Assembly: GCF_000376565.1 (NCBI RefSeq)
Contig: NZ_BARG01000052.1
Location: forward strand, 1-64,000
Source: Streptomyces hokutonensis
GTDB taxonomy: Bacteria > Actinomycetota > Actinomycetes > Streptomycetales > Streptomycetaceae
Reading direction: 5' to 3'
DNA length: 64,000 bases
A program made the translations under genes and the position numbers. This document shows, piece after piece, positions 61,937-64,000 of this stretch. The first letter of the stretch is position 1. Every line of letters starts with the position of its first letter. The notes beneath the pieces are model-generated. The model made no database searches. It worked only from the letters and a program-made list of their open reading frames with translations, and was not told where the DNA came from.

Positions 61937-61979
61937 CCTTTGTGCAACTCCCTTGCACTCAAAGGGAGTTGCACAAAGG
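61937..61979. terminator. perfect bidirectional terminator between convergent genes
   Basis: Arms CCTTTGTGCAACTCCCTT (61937-61954) and AAGGGAGTTGCACAAAGG (61962-61979) pair over 18 bp without mismatch, loop of 7 nt. The stem fills the whole 45-bp gap between the stops of the UvrA-like and kinase genes, so it can end transcription from both sides. Confidence 0.85.
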
Positions 61980-61980
61980 C

Positions 61981-64000
61981 TCATGTCTTCTTGCCGATGT
62001 CGGCGGACCGCGCCACGAAGCGGGCGGCTCCTCCGGTCACCCGGAACAGGAACCCTCCGCCGTCCTCGCCGGCCTGGAAGAACTGCGTGGAGGCGTCGAA
62101 GCTCATACGGCGCGTGATGCCCTGCCAGGGGCGGCGCAGCAGTTCCGAGCGCAGGGCGGTACGGCCGTCGTCGCCGACGGAGGCAAGGCCGTGGGCGGCG
62201 AACCGGACGGCGTCGTACGCCTCGGCCGCCCAGGCGCCCGGCGCGTGTCCGTGGCGGGCGCGGAACGCGGCGGCGAACGCCTTGGTACGGGTGTCGGCGT
62301 TCGCGTCGGTGTAGCCCGTGGCGATCCTCCAGCCCTCGCCGGCGGCGAGGAAGGGGGCGCCGAGGACCTGCTCGCTCGCGACCCGGGCGCCCCGGTGTCC
62401 CGCGTCCCGCAGCGCGCGGGCGCAGGCGGCGGCACGGTCCGGGCTCACCCCGCCGAAGAGGACGGCGTCGCGGGGGCGGGCGGCGATACGGCCGGCGGCC
62501 CCGGTGAAGTCCTCGTCCGCGGCCACCTCCTCCACCGTCGTCCCGCCGTCGAGCACGCCGTCGACGGTGGTGATGCGGACCGTGACCAGGCTCTGCGCCT
62601 CGGTGGCCAGGTCGTGCACGATCACCGTGCGGGCGGGTTTGACGGCCCGGTTCAGATAGATCACCCCCGCGATCGGGCCGACGATCCGGGTGTTGCGCAG
62701 CACGAGGGCGCTGGTGGTGTTGACGACGTCGAGGGCTTCGGTGTCGGCGCGGGTGATCAGCAGGGTCAGCCGGGCCTTCGTGCACGGGGCGAGGGCGGCG
62801 GGTACGGTCGCGTTCGTGCCCGCGGCGATCACCACGGACACGTCCGGGTCGGCGGCCAGCTTGGCGGCCGCAGCGGCGGAGCCCTTCGCGGTGCCGCCGT
62901 CGTCCGCGGTGCGCAGGACGAGATCCACGGTTCGCTCGGCGTCCCGGTTGTGCTGCTCGACGGCGAGGAGTGCGCCGCGCCGGTGGTTGGTGAACGAGGG
63001 GTCGTCCGGGCTGCCGAGCAGGGCGACGACATGGCGGGAGCGCCGTACGGAACCGGTGTTCGCCGACGCGGCGGACCGGCCCCACTCCCACCACGCGCCC
63101 GCCCCGGCCACCGCCGATACCCCGAGCGCGGCCCCCGCGACGAGCAGGCGCCGCCGGGTGGGCGAGGGCGGCGCGTCCACCGGGGAGGGCCCGGCGAGCA
63201 TCGTCGGATCGGGAACGGGCAGGTCGAGGACGCGTGCGGCACGGGCGGCCACCAGGGCCGGCAGCCCTTCGGGCAGCCACTCGGCCAGGGCGAACTCGCC
63301 GAAGGCGTCGCGGAGTTCACGGGCGCTGGGGCGGCGCTCCGGTTCCTTCGCCAGGCAGCGTCGTACGGTCCGGCCGAGGCTCTCCGGGATGCCGTCCAGG
63401 TCCGGCTCCTCGCCGACGGTCCGGTACAGCACGGCCGCCGCGCCGCCGGTACCGAACGGCGGGCGGCCGGTGGCCGTGTGGGCGAGGACGCAGCCGAGCG
63501 AGAAGACGTCGCTGGACGGGCCGACGGTGAGCCCGCGCGCCTGCTCGGGGGAGAGGTAGCCGGGGGAGCCGACGACGGTGCCGTCCGTGGTGAGCGCGGT
63601 CGCGCCGACGGCCCGCGCGATCCCGAAGTCGATCAGCCGCGGCCCGTCCGCGGCCAGCAGCACGTTCGCGGGCTTGACGTCCCGGTGGACCAGCCCGGCC
63701 TTGTGCACCCCGTCCAGTGCCTCGGCCAGCACGGCACCGAGCCCGCGCAGCTGCGCCTCGGGCCAGGGGCCGCGCAGCGCCACTGCCTCGGCGAGGGACG
63801 GGCCGGGCACATACGCGGTGGCCAGCCACGGGGATCGGGCGTCCGCGTCGGCCGCGACGACCGGCACGGTCCACCGGCTCGTGAGGCGCGACGCCAGCTC
63901 GGCCTCACGGCGGAAACGGGCGCGGAAGCCGGGGTCGTCGGCATACTCGGCGCGGATCACCTTCAGCGCGCACCACGCGCCGTGCGGCGAGCGCGCCAGG
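61981..64000 (-). CDS. Ser/Thr protein kinase with extracytoplasmic ligand-binding domain, 5'-truncated by window edge
   Basis: The frame runs off the window end (visible part about 673 codons). Kinase motifs: the VI of the ATP-binding lysine region at the very edge, GLVHRDVKPANVLLAADGPR (catalytic loop), LIDFGIARAVGATAL (DFG), GSPGYLSPEQARGL, SSDVFSLGCVLAHTATGRPP. A Pro-rich juxtamembrane part and one TM helix (LLVAGAALGVSAVAGAGAWW) follow. The C-terminal half is a periplasmic-binding-protein-like domain (HVVALLGSPDDPSFTNHRRG, RTVIVHDLATEAQSLVTVRI, and DAVLFGGVSPDRAAACARAL), as in branched-chain amino-acid receptors (Peripla_BP_6). This looks like a receptor kinase sensing a small solute outside the membrane. 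Confidence 0.9.
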   Translation of the reverse strand, partial: LARSPHGAWCALKVIRAEYADDPGFRARFRREAELASRLTSRWTVPVVAADADARSPWLATAYVPGPSLAEAVALRGPWPEAQLRGLGAVLAEALDGVHKAGLVHRDVKPANVLLAADGPRLIDFGIARAVGATALTTDGTVVGSPGYLSPEQARGLTVGPSSDVFSLGCVLAHTATGRPPFGTGGAAAVLYRTVGEEPDLDGIPESLGRTVRRCLAKEPERRPSARELRDAFGEFALAEWLPEGLPALVAARAARVLDLPVPDPTMLAGPSPVDAPPSPTRRRLLVAGAALGVSAVAGAGAWWEWGRSAASANTGSVRRSRHVVALLGSPDDPSFTNHRRGALLAVEQHNRDAERTVDLVLRTADDGGTAKGSAAAAAKLAADPDVSVVIAAGTNATVPAALAPCTKARLTLLITRADTEALDVVNTTSALVLRNTRIVGPIAGVIYLNRAVKPARTVIVHDLATEAQSLVTVRITTVDGVLDGGTTVEEVAADEDFTGAAGRIAARPRDAVLFGGVSPDRAAACARALRDAGHRGARVASEQVLGAPFLAAGEGWRIATGYTDANADTRTKAFAAAFRARHGHAPGAWAAEAYDAVRFAAHGLASVGDDGRTALRSELLRRPWQGITRRMSFDASTQFFQAGEDGGGFLFRVTGGAARFVARSADIGKKT

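Overview
The window is about 72% GC by eye, with strong G/C at third codon positions, frequent GTG starts, ATGA/GTGA start-stop overlaps and typical actinomycete families: an AfsR-like regulator, a LAL-type LuxR protein, PucR/CdaR regulators, sugar and peptide ABC operons without general housekeeping genes, and a CGNR protein. This fits a chromosomal accessory region of Streptomyces or a close relative. I see no rRNA, tRNA, CRISPR array or replication origin.

Left part (1-22,500): a LuxR-type regulator cut by the window edge, a PucR regulator, a secreted phospholipase D-like protein, a dihydrolipoyl dehydrogenase, a TetR/SDR/MMPL cassette with a clear operator and a probably leaderless SDR gene, a decayed SDR gene, a threonine-dehydratase-like PLP enzyme, a second TetR gene divergent from a methyltransferase, a stand-alone condensation-domain protein, and a four-gene sugar ABC import operon (binding lipoprotein, two permeases, a YesL-like protein) behind a promoter with a LacI-type operator. 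Then come an ADP-ribosylglycohydrolase, a P-loop kinase-like protein, an acyl-CoA dehydrogenase and a small membrane protein.

Middle (22,500-34,960): a second MMPL transporter, then two divergent genes (a DadA-type D-amino-acid dehydrogenase and a CdaR-type regulator) that both lack their 5' ends at the same junction, which suggests one deletion. Then aminopeptidase N, a MITE-like element with perfect 26-bp inverted ends, an IclR regulator, an AfsR-type regulator with SARP-like direct repeats upstream, an MFS transporter and an Lrp/AsnC regulator.

Right-centre (34,954-57,495) is the most interesting part: a 22-kb catabolic locus for what looks like an amine. Operon A (42,871 down to 34,954) encodes a cyclase-family hydrolase, a cytoplasmic gamma-glutamyltransferase-like Ntn hydrolase, a copper amine oxidase, a phthalate-dioxygenase-like Rieske oxygenase, a glutamine-synthetase-like ligase and a PDR-type reductase. 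Operon B (56,417 down to 43,734) is an 11-gene, tightly overlapping unit: a complete peptide-type ABC importer with an alpha/beta hydrolase inside it, an atypical amidohydrolase, a cytidine-deaminase-like protein, a creatininase-family protein, an aldehyde dehydrogenase and a 935-residue fusion of a class V aminotransferase-fold domain with an FAD amine oxidase, joined by a repeat-bearing linker. A GntR/FCD regulator lies between them. GGATCC-centred palindromes occur at the heads of operon A, operon B and a lactonase-like metallo-hydrolase gene, so the three units may form one local regulon. The GS-like ligase plus Rieske oxygenase plus glutamyl hydrolase logic recalls aniline (Atd/Tdn) and Puu-type gamma-glutamylation pathways, but the combination is different and the substrate is unknown.

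Right end (57,541-64,000): a CGNR protein divergent from an MFS exporter with matched inverted operators, a UvrA-like ABC protein without a UvrB partner, a perfect 18-bp bidirectional terminator, and a Ser/Thr kinase with an extracytoplasmic ligand-binding domain, cut by the window end.
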